Shown: positions 1-11,665 of the stretch, piece after piece
Layout: every line of letters begins with the position of its first letter
How positions within the stretch are numbered: the first letter of the stretch is position 1
Source: Holothuria scabra
Taxonomy: Eukaryota > Echinodermata > Holothuroidea > Aspidochirotida > Holothuriidae
DNA: 64,000 bases
NCBI GenBank assembly: GCA_037179385.1
Contig: CM074196.1
Location: 28,851,986-28,915,985 of the forward strand
Reading direction: 5' to 3'
Position numbers and translations under genes: made by a program
The notes under the pieces: generated by a model
What the model was told of the DNA's origin: nothing
Database searches by the model: none
What the model saw: the letters and a program-made list of their open reading frames with translations, nothing else

Positions 1-351
1 CTGAAATGGTACCTAGAGACGACCAAAGGAATCAGACGTTGTGAAAAACTATTTCTTATTCCAAGGCAACCTTACAACGCTTCCGCCAAGGACACGCTTG
101 CCAGATGGCTGGTCAATTTAATTTCACCATTTTCAGAACCAGAAGAGTCTGCCCACGCTCATCAACTCAGGGCCCATGCCACGCCCAGCCTGGTTTAAGG
201 GAATCTCACTCAATGATATAATGAAAACAGCTGCATGGAAGACTCCATCAACATTTGTCGCCAGCTACTTAACCGACGTGGTCTCCGAGGAGGGCGCCTT
301 CGCGAGGGCTGTCCTGGGGGTGTCGGACCGTCACCGTCTCGCGCGGTGCTA
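1..351 (+). pseudogene. DIRS-type tyrosine recombinase, C-terminal part
   Basis: The element runs in from the left edge of the window. Frame 1 reads LKWYLETTKG onward and contains the box-II motif HQLR (codons 160-171), the catalytic His and Arg pair of tyrosine recombinases. A frameshift near 184-196 moves the reading to another frame, which gives WFKGISLNDIMKTAAWK and then ASYLTDV. The Tyr codon at 266-268 fits the nucleophile. The shifted frame stops at 349-351. The block WFKG...IM..A.WK...TF...YL.DV is characteristic of DIRS-group retrotransposon integrases, which insert by recombination instead of using a DDE integrase. A second member of the same family ends at about 63245, and both continue into the same string, TCTGATTACATATGTAA. 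The frameshift makes this copy inactive. Confidence 0.75.
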
Positions 352-745
352 ATCTGATTACATATGTAAATATTTGGTAAGTACGAGCGAAATAGACTCA
401 CCAAAACTCCCTAGTTTGGGAGTCTTTGAGTGATGTACTTACCTCCTATTTACATCCCTCCCGACCTTTTATTGGGTGAGATAGTCGTTTAGTTTCATCT
501 AGGTTTAGTTGCCTCTATAGGCTTTAGGGATTGGGATTGGGGAGTGTGGGGGCGGGCCCCTTGGACCATTGTGGCTCTAGCCACGGGGTTTTCAGCACTA
601 AAGGTGAAGGAAGATCTTAGGTGGCAGGCGCACTCAGTAGGTAGGGGTTACCACGGTGCTATTTAGTTTTTTGCCGGACATTTATTGCATGCAATAATGG
701 TGACATATGTAAATAGGAGGTAAGAGCGACATAGACTCCCACAGA
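352..745. repeat. DIRS-like 3' end with short inverted and direct repeats
   Basis: Just after the recombinase stop lies ACATATGTAAATA followed by GGTAAGTACGAGCGAAATAGACTC (357-402). It recurs inverted at about 435-458 as GTACTTACCTCCTATTTACA, and directly at about 703-738 as ACATATGTAAATAGGAGGTAAG. A small hairpin (ACTCCC/GGGAGT) sits between the first two. DIRS elements carry inverted terminal repeats and an internal complementary region in place of LTRs, and this layout fits that. I cannot fix the exact outer boundary. Confidence 0.5.
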
Positions 746-756
746 CCCTGAACTTC

Positions 757-2300
757 GCAATATCCTGGAGAAAGGAGCGTTTTCTATTCGTAGAGAATCA
801 AAATCTTGTACATGGAAAGCCATAGATTTGGCTCTAGACCAAACCATTGACAGGGATTCAGCATTACCGATGTGGGGAATGGTTACTTTCCATAACGCAG
901 CCAATGCAATGCGTCGGTGGTGAATCACTTCATCTTAGGGAGGAATGGCGGAATCCGAATTGAGAAGATTCACTGGGCTATTACAAAAGGAGCAACTGAA
1001 GGACCAACTTCGACCAGACAGGGTTAAGAAAGATAGTATGCACGCTCAGGCATTCTACAAACCGTGACAGAAACTTGTCACCCGTTCATAGAGCAGGTCT
1101 CGACGTCTGTATTCTTTCTAAACATTGCCACATGAAAAGCAATTTCTGATGTCACTCAACGGCTCCTCCTACAATAATTTCAACTGGTAAGAAACTGCGT
1201 GAAACGTTTATGCAGGAATGTGTTAAGACTTTAGAATAATGCAGCCAGTCGAGCGTCGAAAGGTGAACAATTTTGCCAGTAAAACACTGCGTCTGAGAGA
1301 TCTGGTCCAAGAACATACCAGCCGTGAAGGATCAAAGTGATAGGTCTTTAGGAATGTTGTACGTAATTTCTGAAAACACTCACTTTGATTTGGAACATGT
1401 CGTAAGCTACCCCATCTCTGATATTCCGCTAGAGATTGCTCAACCTGATGGCTTCCCCCTGAAAACGGAGAAAAGAAAGCTAATGCCTAAGCTGGAATCA
1501 AAGAAAGATAAAAAAAAACCTCTTCCTCGTGCATATTGAAGCAACTCTGGTTGATGGTGGACTGCTGCTCTACAACAGTTGATGATCCAAGCTCACTTCA
1601 AGGGGAACATGAGTAAATAGAAACTCTAAATTACGTCCTTTCTACTCATGTTGATGGTAGTCAAATTACCCGAGCTTTAGATAATGATTTCTTAATAGTA
1701 TTATTGGGCATTCTAGGGAGGGAGGAACTTCATTAAAGACCATTTAAGTCCATTAGTATGGACTGTGGCTTCGGAAGTACAGTGTCGGCATCTTGATCTC
1801 ACCAGCATTGCTGAGGCTTTAGAAAAGAGACACATCGGACTCTCAGCAGCTTTACCTCTCCCACGCGCATATACACAAATCCGGATAGTAAGTGATGGTC
1901 TGATTTCAATCGGCCATAACTGGGGTCCGTCACCTTTAAATCTTTCGATGTCCATGCTTAACTATATCATGGATGGTTGTACACGAATTTGTATCATGAT
2001 TTCTCCAATTTCACTAAATTTGAGGGTTTGAAATTCACGTAAACAATAAATAAAGACGATTTTAGGCTGCTGGATCCCGCTAATGGTGGCCTACAAGCGC
2101 TAATCGGATTCGTTTATACAGGATGTGATTTTTACGTCATCTTTTTAGAGGAAAGGGAAGATCAAGCACTTCGAGTTGTTGGAGAAAGACAATAGTGATT
2201 CATTTATCCATTTATTTAAGAGTACGTCTGCAAAAGAGAAACCAAGCCCTACAAAATCAATGGAATGCGTGAGATTGTTGTATGGCATGAAAGGCGTTTA
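757..2300 (+). pseudogene. Decayed ORF of an uncharacterised repeat-borne protein family
   Basis: Several short open stretches in different + frames read as pieces of one broken gene. About 790-925 gives a stretch with ALDQTIDRDSALPMWGMV. 1324-1539 gives DLEHVVSYPISDIPLEIAQP and then DGFPLKTEK. About 1560-1700 has LVDGGLLL-like residues. 1765-1870 gives HLDLTSIAEALEKRHIG. About 2119-2290 begins with a YTGCD motif and then reads GKIKHFELLEKDNSDSFIHL. From memory, large uncharacterised proteins common in cnidarian and echinoderm genomes share the order EQTI, SYP...PDG, LVDG, FTGCD. No function is established. Many stops and frameshifts, and a MITE at 1871-2118 just before the TGCD part, show that it is dead. 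Family recognition rests on motif order only. Confidence 0.5.
1871..2118 (+). mobile_element. TA-flanked MITE family, copy 1
   Basis: The left end (ATACACAAATCCGGA) and right end (CTAATCGGATTCGTTTATA) are imperfect inverted repeats, and the body contains GATGGTCTGATTTCAATC and GGATGGTTGTACA. The same body occurs at 47059-47320 and 55360-55618, with ends close to TATAGACGAATCC. The TA at each edge suggests a mariner-like target, but no transposase is present. It sits inside the decayed ORF described above. Confidence 0.65.
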
Positions 2301-3779
2301 GGATATTTTTGAGACTAAGTGCAATATACTGGTTCAAATGTCAGAAAATTTGACCAGGTGAAACCAAGTTTCATCTCTGGAGATTTTTCTACTGACTGGC
2401 ACACACACAAAATTAACTCAGTATTGTTCTGAGATCACATAATTGTGATGAGGTGCATTGTAGAGTACCCAATTTTTCTGAAGAATACTAGGATAAAGGA
2501 ACACTTTCCTGTTCAAAGACTCACTAATACTAAACTATCGTCAAGATGACAAATCACACAGACAATAAAGATGAATATCTTTGGAATGACATTCTTAACA
2601 AAGGCCACGTCCAACGGGTTGCTTCAATGGTTCACCGATTGAGTACTCGCTTTGACATTTTTTTCCTTTCTTTTGTTTCGCTTCAGCTAAAAACATTGTC
2701 CAATATTAACAGTATAATGTGCTTCACTGCGGCAAACTTGTGCCAAGTATCTCTGGCACATTACTTCGACACTATTTGAGGGAATGTCGACTCCAAAGAA
2801 AAAGTTCACGATTTAGATCCACTGGAAAATGGATGGATATTGGAAAATGGGCATTTAACCAATAACTTGTTTCTTGGGCCTGCTATGCCAGACAGTATTT
2901 TAGAAAGTCAGCCTGATAGTATCAGGGATGGGGTCACAGCAAACAACCAGGAGGAAACGGACTCTTTTGGACACAAATTGGAAGTACGAATGGAGTGACG
3001 ACATGGAAAGTGATGAAGATGACGCATATAAATTCCAGCACGTTTTCTTTATATTATGGTAGTAATGCACGAACTCTACCTTTGTATAGGTAGTTGATCT
3101 CAAGCATTTTACACATATGCGCCGAGCCGCGCTTCTGATTTTGTCACGAATAAGCCTACGAAGCCCTTTTCCCAAGGAGACACTTTTATTTTAAACGTTT
3201 CGTCAATGAGGCAAAGTATCCATATAAACGCACAGAATGAGCATGTGTTACCTTAAAAATGAATATGTTAAAAGACGTGACAGAAAAGACGTTGAAAACT
3301 TGACTAGTAGAAAATTCTTATTCTAAGGTTAGTTTAAGATTCCAACAGGACTTTACTCTAAAGGAAAACTACACCTACAATATACAAAGTACTTAATTCA
3401 ACACAGAGGCGGAGGCAATTTAAAACTAATAAATTTGCCAGTGCGTTACGTTTTTGATCATGAAAAGGAGATATTACTACTTTTGGATAATTATTTTATC
3501 TACAAATGAACAAATATTGAGAAAGCACTAACAAAAGGAGCTACATGAAACAAGAAAGCTGACGAACGTAAAGAAGTGGCTACAACGCTTTCCAGCAGTT
3601 AAATTTAATTTCGGGGAAATTACGATAAACCAGAACAAAAAGATATATTAAGGATCGCGGAAATGGCTACTGCTGCACCGTTGATTACCCTCTGAGAAGA
3701 CTTCTGAAAAAGAATTTTTTAATACGTTGTTTTAATTGATAAATCAGAAAAAGTATGAAAAAAGGTACTATAAATGTGG
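2301..3779. other. No recognisable gene
   Basis: AT-rich sequence with only short chance ORFs. Nothing in it matches a family I recognise. It probably holds more of the decayed repeat to its left. Confidence 0.4.
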
Positions 3780-4034
3780 CTACTTCTTAACCAGCTGTAC
3801 TCCACGTTCCCATAAAGAAGAGAACTGACATTTATATTTGTAATTCGAATGCCTGTGGTTTCTGCAATGAAAAGTCAAATTTTCTAGACTGTTTTGGTAT
3901 CTGCTACTACAAGCGAAGGAGAAGTCCAAAGACCCCTGAAAACAGTCGCATATCTCAGGAAATTCCGAGGCTTTAGAAGACAGCTTAAATCCTATTGCGA
4001 GAATAATTACTTCAAAATGCAAATAAAATGTCAT
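3780..4034 (-). pseudogene. LRR receptor family, N-terminal pseudogene fragment
   Basis: Read on the minus strand this gives a hydrophobic leader followed by EFPEICDCFQGSLDF, then SLENLTF and FSSLWERGVQLV. The same order appears in residues 1-85 of the intact protein encoded at 24508-25941 (ECPEICKCYDW, SLEKLTF, VSSLRDGNLQFL). Homology stops after the LRRNT region and no LRR array follows. The cysteine spacing of the N-terminal cap is partly lost. It is a truncated, inverted relative of the intact gene. Confidence 0.75.
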
Positions 4035-4200
4035 ACTGAAATACACCAAATGAATAATTTTGTAGGCTATAAGACTTAAGTCGCTGCTGAGGTTGGGAAA
4101 AGATGAAGTGAGTAGAGATCAGTATTGCTGTGAATAAACCTGTTAGTCGTGTCACGTTTTTAACCTCAAACTTCCACTCACTTTTAGCATATTTTCAAAA
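4035..4200 (-). repeat. Duplicated 5' flank of the LRR gene
   Basis: The minus strand here resembles the sequence just upstream of the intact LRR start codon (about 24380-24507). Shared strings include ACAGGTTTATTCACAG versus TCAGGTTTAGTCACAA, and TTCATTTGGTGTA versus AATCATTTGGTAGTA. The duplication that produced the pseudogene therefore included its promoter region. Confidence 0.55.
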
Positions 4201-5284
4201 GTTATCCTTCATATTTTGTGTATTTGAATTCCTTTGATTTATCGATGGGAGCAATAAAGTTTGGAAATGTTTGCTAAGTAATGTACTCCTTCTATGTTTA
4301 TATTTATGTTTGTATGTTTTTATGTTTCTTTTTGAAAGGTGTAACAAATAAATGAAGTTGAAAACGCACAGACATCGGACATGCACAAACGAAAAACAAA
4401 ACAAAACTCATAAGAGTTTTTTTTGAATGACTAAACATTTTCCTTATATAATGGATTTTCATAACGGGGTGGAAGTGTATAATTAAGTCATAGCTTGTGT
4501 CTATAACGAAAAGAAAAAAAAAGGAAAGGAAATCGAGACCAAATATACAATTTCTATTTTATATTCCCATTTGTAAATGTTTCAAGCAGTTAAAATTCAT
4601 TTTTGTAAATTTTAAATCCCCGAGACTAAAAGGTTCTAATGATAAACCAGTTTCCACAAGTTGTTATTTGGGAATGTTTCCAGAATATTTCAACAATTTA
4701 TCGTCGCGGAGTAAGAAGATTATTCTCTGCAAGAAACTATATATAGCTATAAGGAGCAAAAATGGAATATTTGAAGAAATATTGTTGCATATTTAGAGCG
4801 CATCATGTATGCAAATACGCTAATTAGCTGCCATTTAGCTCTAGTTTGCATATTTGCATACAAATTATTATGTATTATTATTTTGTGATGAAGAGTTTGT
4901 TTGGTAAAGTGATTTCTTTCATTTGAAGCCGGTTTCAATTTTTTGAAAATGGATTGTAAGGGGCCACAGTTGTAGCTATTTGAACTTGTTTACCTTCATA
5001 TGTTTGTTGCTGATTTCCTGTGTAACATTCGCAGCATCAACTTTACATATGTATACATTTATTGTGAGCAAAATATGTTGTGCGCACTCGAGCGAGCACA
5101 GTCTTTCAAGACTTTATTTTTTGTTGTGATGTGGGTTAGCTACGTGACTCAGAAATGACATTTTCAAGCATGGCAAGGTTGTGGGGGTGAGTTATGAGCT
5201 ATATAGTGTTTGTTTTTGCGGTCAGCATAGTAAGAATTGTGCCAAATTTGAAGTATGAACTTACCGGGTGACCCAACTTTGAAA
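4201..5284. other. Intergenic, no gene seen
   Basis: AT-rich, with poly-A/T tracts. The only ordered structure noticed is the inverted pair at 4806-4862, listed separately. Confidence 0.4.
4806..4862. repeat. Inverted 12-mer pair containing octamer motifs
   Basis: TGTATGCAAATA (4806-4817) and its exact reverse complement TATTTGCATACA (4851-4862) are 33 bases apart. Each contains ATGCAAAT, the POU/octamer consensus. A regulatory role is only a possibility. Confidence 0.5.
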
Positions 5285-6790
5285 TTCTTTAACTCGCCCT
5301 TGCAACTTTGTGAAAGGAATCGGAATTTGCGGTACTCACCTCACTTCTTCGAAGTTCATTATTTACACAGACCACAAACCATTTGTGGGATCACATAAAA
5401 TCCTGATCGGAAATGACCCTACCTGTGTCAAATGGGCCTAAGAAATGGATTTGTGTTATTGAGTTGTAAAATCAGGGTAACGTGAGAATGTGGATGCTTT
5501 ATCTAGAATACCTTCTCCACTTACCAGCTTACTGATACTGTAGCAAAGATTCCTTTTGAATATGATGACAAGTCAACTGTAAAATACGTATCGTATCAGG
5601 TATATGTTTCTTACAGGGAAAGGGAGTATCAATTTGTGGTCAGGGATTAATAGTTCTTTGATCAGAGAATAACAAGTCGCTAATTCAACAGTTTGTGAAG
5701 AAATTGAATGGGTAACATATGGTTAGAAACCACTTAGGCATGAACTAACTGGAACTACTAGAGTGCTCCGTAAACTTGGGAATTTCCAAAATCGACTAAT
5801 GTCGAGGAATTTTTATGCAGAAACTTGCTGTTGCCTAGAAGGGAGTGTTTAGAAATGGTGATCCCAAAATCAATGGTTAATCGAATATTACCGATTATAT
5901 ATGGATCCGGTTTCGCCGGTCATTTAGGATTTGGCAAGACATTACGGAGAGCTCAGCAGAACTGATACTTTATGACCATATACATACCAATCAATTATTG
6001 TTTGGCTAGTGAATCGTGCAATGGGCGTAGCAGTCCAATTCTTATGCGTAAAGCTCTCATGTTAATCATAAGAACAATTCGCCACATGGTCTGGGTAATT
6101 ATTACTGAGCTACCTCTCACTGCAAAGGGGGAAATAGACAATGAAAAGAGGTAGTCAGATATTTATGTAAATTGTTAGGAATCAGGAAAATAAGGACGAC
6201 TCAACGCTATCCGCAATCTGATGGTCTTATGGAAAGACTAACACTCTAAACATTTTTTTGAAATGAATACTCACGAGTACTTCAAATTTTGTAATATTTT
6301 ACACAAATTGAGTTAAAGTACTCATTTCTATCGTGTAGGAGAACTTTTACGTGACTACCCTGCTTCTTAACAAAATTGTTTCAATATTTTTTATAATCGC
6401 ACAAAGAAAAATTAATCTGCCAAATATATTGCAGTGGGAAATACAGATGTAAGGAAAAAAGTAAGTAAAAAAATTGTAGGTTACATAGAGTTTGCGTACA
6501 ATACCACAAGTCACTCTGACGTATGGTATATCCATCATTTTATTTCACGTGGTCGGTAATGTCGCACTCACGTTACAGTTTGATAACACCTCTAGATTGA
6601 AAGGGCATTATGACTCCAGAGGCACCAGCATTTATACTCGAAATTACAAGAGGATATGATCCATGCGTTTTACAATATTAGTGAAGAATCTTCAAATTCA
6701 CAAGAAAGCAGAAGAGTATTACGCACGTTACTATGATCTTAATACAATATTTTTCATCCAAAGTAACCTGGTGATTTGGTTATTGTAGAC
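5285..6790 (+). pseudogene. Ty3/gypsy retrotransposon pol fragment (RNase H - integrase)
   Basis: Broken + frames give gypsy pol motifs in the correct order. KFIIYTDHKPFVGS near 5350 and NVDALSRIPSP near 5490 are from RNase H. GHLGFGKTLRRAQQ near 5910-5960 is from the HHCC region of integrase. HMVWVIITELPLTAKG near 6080-6130, RKIRTTQRYPQSDGLMERL near 6185-6240 and FAYNTTSHSDVWYI near 6490-6530 are from the integrase core and its tail. The catalytic pattern is interrupted by stops and frameshifts. Reverse transcriptase, gag and LTRs were not found. It is old, 5'-truncated and inactive. Confidence 0.75.
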
Positions 6791-9700
6791 AATGCTGCAG
6801 AACTGTGGCAAGTCGCACTGAAACTAAATTAATATTGGCAAAGCTGTTTGATTGACATCAACTTCAAGATTACACATAAAGGGTGTTCTGATTACAGTTT
6901 AGGACCTTGTATGTTCACCGTGCAGGATATGTCTTGACCCAGCAGGAACAAAGCTTATCGAGGCTGGGTCACCTTAAGCAAGTAAGAACAAACTTCATCT
7001 TGAATATACACTTAAAATACAATAAGGCCAACTATAAACATATACGCGACAGACAGATAAGTCGTACGGAAAACAAAGAGGAGACAAAAAAAAGAGGGAG
7101 ATGGAAGGAGGACAGAGGTAAAAACACCAGGCTGAATTCTTAGCAGGGATATCTGTTCCGTAGATTTAAATCTTAACATTATTTTTGAAAAATAACGAGA
7201 GAGCGACCCAGACAAAACGACTTCCGACGCGAGGAAATTCCAAAATGTAGGGCCATTATACCTAATAGTAGAGGAAACTATGCGGAGAAGTGGGTGTAGG
7301 GTACATAAATCGACAAATTATAAAGTGTAAAATGCATGCCAAGTGAATACATCTACCAAAGGTAAATGGATCTTGTGAATTTCAAATATTGTAATTCAAA
7401 AAAGTAAACAGTTTTATCTCGTTAGATAAGGGTGCTGTATGCTGATATATAAGTAGTATTACACACAATTTTGATGGCCTTTTTTAAGCATAAGGAGGCT
7501 ATTTACTGAATACGTCGATGAATTACAAGAGTTAGATACATAGAAAGCAAGACACTTTGTGGGACAGTAGACCCGTGTCTATACATTACACCGAACATCT
7601 TAGACACTGCGGCTTTAACATTCTGAATATTTTGACTACTTTTAGGATTTTCATCAATTATGAAAGCAAGGAACTAAGTGGAACTAACTGGAGAAATATT
7701 ATGGTCATCTCTATGAAGCTCAGTATTACAAATTGTTTCTGATAAGGGCTCACTAGCCTTGAACATGGCAGAATTATTTTCAACTCTTTGTTGACTATTT
7801 CAGCAGCACTGAGTAGGTAAGAATGACGGATGTAAAAACAAGTGTAAGCAGCAGTGAGTTAAACGAAAGACACAATACTACTAAGTTTTGCTAATATTAT
7901 CTACATAGAGTGAGGCCACCAGAAGCGCTCCTAATACATATTATTTTGGAACAAATTATAATATTTTCCTCATGAATTTGCATTATTCGTTGCTTAACGC
8001 TGTAAATAACTTTTAAACCATCAAAAGCCACCCCCCCCCCCCCACCCATGATATCCCCATGATATAATTATACAGCTTAGTAGGTTGAAAATTGCGGTTG
8101 AGAGTGCCGAAGCTTTTATGACAAATCAAGAAAGATAGCAAGGCCGTACTCTTTATTACTAGAAGCATGTGCAACTTTATCAATTAGATCTAGAATAGAA
8201 AGCTGGGTAGAATAACTTGAACAAAAGCCGTACCGACTGTCACTTAAGATATTATTTTTGAAAAGGAAAAATATAATCGATTAAATACCAGTTTCTCAAG
8301 AATTTTCGTTCGTAAAGTGGTTAAAATTTAAATTGACCGACAATTCACAGTGAAGTTTTCATTACCAATTTTATAGAGAGGGATAACTTTTACTACCGTA
8401 GGATTATCATGAACTACCCCTTGAACAAATAGGGCTAATGATTCAGCTAATGATTCAGCTGAATCATGAAAAATCTTTTTCATTACATGTACAGCGTTAT
8501 TGTCAAAGCCAGGTAGCTTGCTACTTCCTTGATAATTTCCTATGGACTAATCAATTTTTTTTATTCACTACAAAATAGAGGGAGTAAAACTTTCATTTAA
8601 AAACTAATCTATGAAGCATGTTTACATACCAACCTTTTCTCTATGACTCAGTGTTTCCGGTAACCAGACTTTTATTTCGATGCGTTGTGTCAAGCTTTCT
8701 TGAGGATCTGGCGATAGTCCATCTCCAAGATCTGGGACATTAAATATTTTGGATGTTAGTCTTAGACAAGTAATATTCAAATTGCTTGCTTACTGAACTC
8801 ATTGAGTTTTTAGAGTTACACTTATCATAATTTCCTGCTGCAAGGTCTTAAAATACATTTAAGAATCCATATTGAGCCTACAATCTAATTCCCTTTTGTT
8901 TAGCACACTATTACGGTCATTTCATCTACTAGTAGTGACGCCTTTTTTAATAGTTTCTTATTGTTTTGCGATTTTTCATTTTTGTTTACTGAAGTGTACA
9001 TTTTATTTCAAACGAAAGTTCCAAACAACGGCTGTTTAGATTCTCACAAGGCGGGGAACTAAAATGTCATAACTGGTTCTCTCCACACGATTTTCAAAAC
9101 TGTTCATCAATCGATGGCCCCACTAACACTTCTCTGTAGTCCTTCAGACTTTATTTTATATATCTGGCAGAGGTTCCTCCCTTCCGAAAGTAAACAACAA
9201 ACTTCACAATGAAATTGAAAACAATTTTTTTGTGTTCCAGATCTTGGGCACTATGTCTTCGATCCTGTTCATATGAAGCACGGTGACCTCACCTTCACCT
9301 CAATTAAAAGATCTGACTTCCGCTGGCACAGAACAAAGGTTTGGTATGAAACACGTGTAATTGAAGATGACCTGCCGTCTCTTAAAAATGCAATAAAATC
9401 AATGGCGGATTTTAGCTGAGGTCACAGATTTCCCTCTGTCCTAACCTCAATTGCGAACCGATTCGATACACTATTGATAATCTCACATCAGTGGCAGCAT
9501 ATCGAAAACGTTCGCATTATCCGCGTTTCATTCAAACAGTTCGAGATTAAGACTTGGGTATTTTGTGACATCATCCAAAATCCAGCAAAGTTTTTATTGA
9601 CTCTTCATGAGACGACAGGTCACCTTTTATTAGTTCCACTTTAGACGCACCTCTCTACACTTTTGGGGATGTTCAATTAAAGAACTTTAATAAGAAGTTT

Positions 9701-11149
9701 GTAATATTTGTTCTTCCTACATATTGTTCCGATGGTTCATCAGTTATCTGTAAAATGTAAAGCCAGTGAGTCACAACTGGAAAAAAAGGCCGTGGCCGGC
9801 TCGACTTAATCCAGACTCGGACGTAAACCTCCATCTTACTCACTAACTAACTGAAAAATGTAATATTGATAATACTCTCAAATTGAGTAATTTATTATAT
9901 TTCTACCCATTTTGTGACATGCGTTTAATATGTAATTTTTCATTCTCCAACAAATTTCTAAATTGTTGAGACCCAATACATGAGTTAATCGTTCATCAAT
10001 ATCTTGCAAAATGTTGAATTTTTGAAAAGGGTCACTTTGAGTTTTCTCATTTTCTGCAGAATTTTACGACAATAAATAAAAACTTCAATATCATTGTTGC
10101 AAAATGCAAAGTCAATTAAGAAACTAAGTTCGTAGTTTAAAAGAACCTTCATGTTACCATGCAAACTTAGCTATGTGCACTTATAACATAAGGAACGTTT
10201 GCTGGACTTTTTCTTTAAAAACTCGTTTTCCTAGAGTGAATAAATAGAACAACAACGGCAAACATTATCATATGCCTACTGAACAGCTGAAACAGCCAAT
10301 CGTGTTTAAAAGTTTAAAAGTTTTGAAAGAATCATTTTCCACACACGTTATTCTATTTTTATTTTATCAATTCACACATTTTTGAGTTGTGGAATCACTG
10401 CAAAACAAATCACTGGTACTTCTTTCAATCTATTTGGTACCAAAACTAAGGTGTGACATTTATTGAGATAGAATGTAGCATTGTTTTGGCAATTATTCCT
10501 ATTTGGTTTTTACTACAGACAAAAAAGTCTAAATTCATCAGACCGGATAACTCTCTCAACAACAATTGATATATTTTCCTAACCAACAATAGAGTCCTTA
10601 CATTCTTGTTTACAATCGCACTTGTATCAAGACATTGCTGGAGGCATTCAACTTATTTAAATTAATGATCCTGGAGAAAGTTGAAAAATGATTTATGTTA
10701 TTTTCTTTAACATATACATGCGTACATCCCGAAGTTGGACTCTCAAAAAGTCCTGGAATCAACATAGCTAATGTAGTAGTTTTTAAGATAACACCGTTAT
10801 TAAGAACGTTTTTTTTTTTTTTTTTTTTTTTTTTTTGAAAGCATTTGCTGCAAAAGTGTGTATCCTGTTATGAGTTTAAGGGAAATATTGTGTTTAGAAA
10901 TGCCCAGACGAAGAGAGCAAAGAAAATCGCTCAGACACCATCCAGCATTATTCATTCTTAATCATAAACCCCTTCCAGTAGCTAAAACTTTTCAAAATAC
11001 CATGCGTGAGAAGAGGCATGGACGTTGCAACATTTGAAATGCTGAAAGTTTGGGTGAACAAATTATTCTTGAACAACAAACAACTGAATTTCTATCCCTG
11101 GGAAACTTATTTCTTGAAAAGAAGGCTACCGAACTGCCTTTTTTGATAA
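6791..11149. other. Gene-poor stretch with dispersed repeats
   Basis: No supportable gene. There is a 13-C run at 8031-8043 and a poly-T tract at 10809. About 8980-9135 resembles 14350-14500 inside the hAT-like element (both share GAAGTG, TTTCATTTCAA-like and AAAGTTC blocks and then a degraded copy of the GC-rich motif), so a decayed relative of that element is likely here. Confidence 0.4.
10809..10836 (+). repeat. Poly-T tract (28 T)
   Basis: An uninterrupted run of T. It could be the antisense A-tail of a retroposed copy, but no adjoining element was recognised. Confidence 0.8.
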
Positions 11150-11665
11150 TCTATCACCTTGTGTCACTAAATATTAGTTCTGAAAGGATGAAATTTGCTT
11201 GCAAAACAAACGTAATGTTTTCCTTAAAGCTAACGAGCATCTGTTGAGAAAGCAGCTCTAAAACCATAACCGGCATTTCTTTTAAATTGCTCTGCTTCAG
11301 ACATAAAATATACGATCTTCCTTTCCTCCGTAAAATATTCTCTATCAAGTACCTGAATGATATTTTGACGTGTCGAGAGTTATTTCAAGTTGGTCAAGTT
11401 CTTGAAGAAAATCATGTTTCGTAACGAAAAATACTTATATACGTCTTTTCGATTATCAGATTATAAAGACGGTGGTTCCTGCCGGAAAAGTCAACATTTC
11501 TAGACTTTTTTGTGCTGTTACTTACCTGTTTGTCAATGACGTTCATGCTAATGATCCAATTTTTACAATTGCACATTTGACGACATCCCGATTGTATAAA
11601 AGACGGCTTAAATCTAGTAAAGAAAAACTACAAATCGCAAGGAAAATGCAATGCTGTTATCTATT
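11150..11665 (-). pseudogene. LRR receptor family pseudogene
   Basis: The minus strand matches the intact LRR gene over roughly residues 1-155. The leader codons match, although the ATG is lost (CATTGCATTTTCC against TATGGCATTTACT). The TGGATCATTAGC...AACGTCATT block matches TGGACCATTAGC...AACGTCATT. A stretch with NLKEMPVMVLELLSQQ matches NLKEIPVSVFELLPRL. Frameshifts fall between these blocks and the match fades before the middle LRRs. The orientation is opposite to the intact gene and the same as the fragment at 3780-4034. Confidence 0.75.

Noticed and set aside
10809..10836. A-tail of a retroposed gene
   Set aside because: No coding or SINE sequence was recognised next to the tract.
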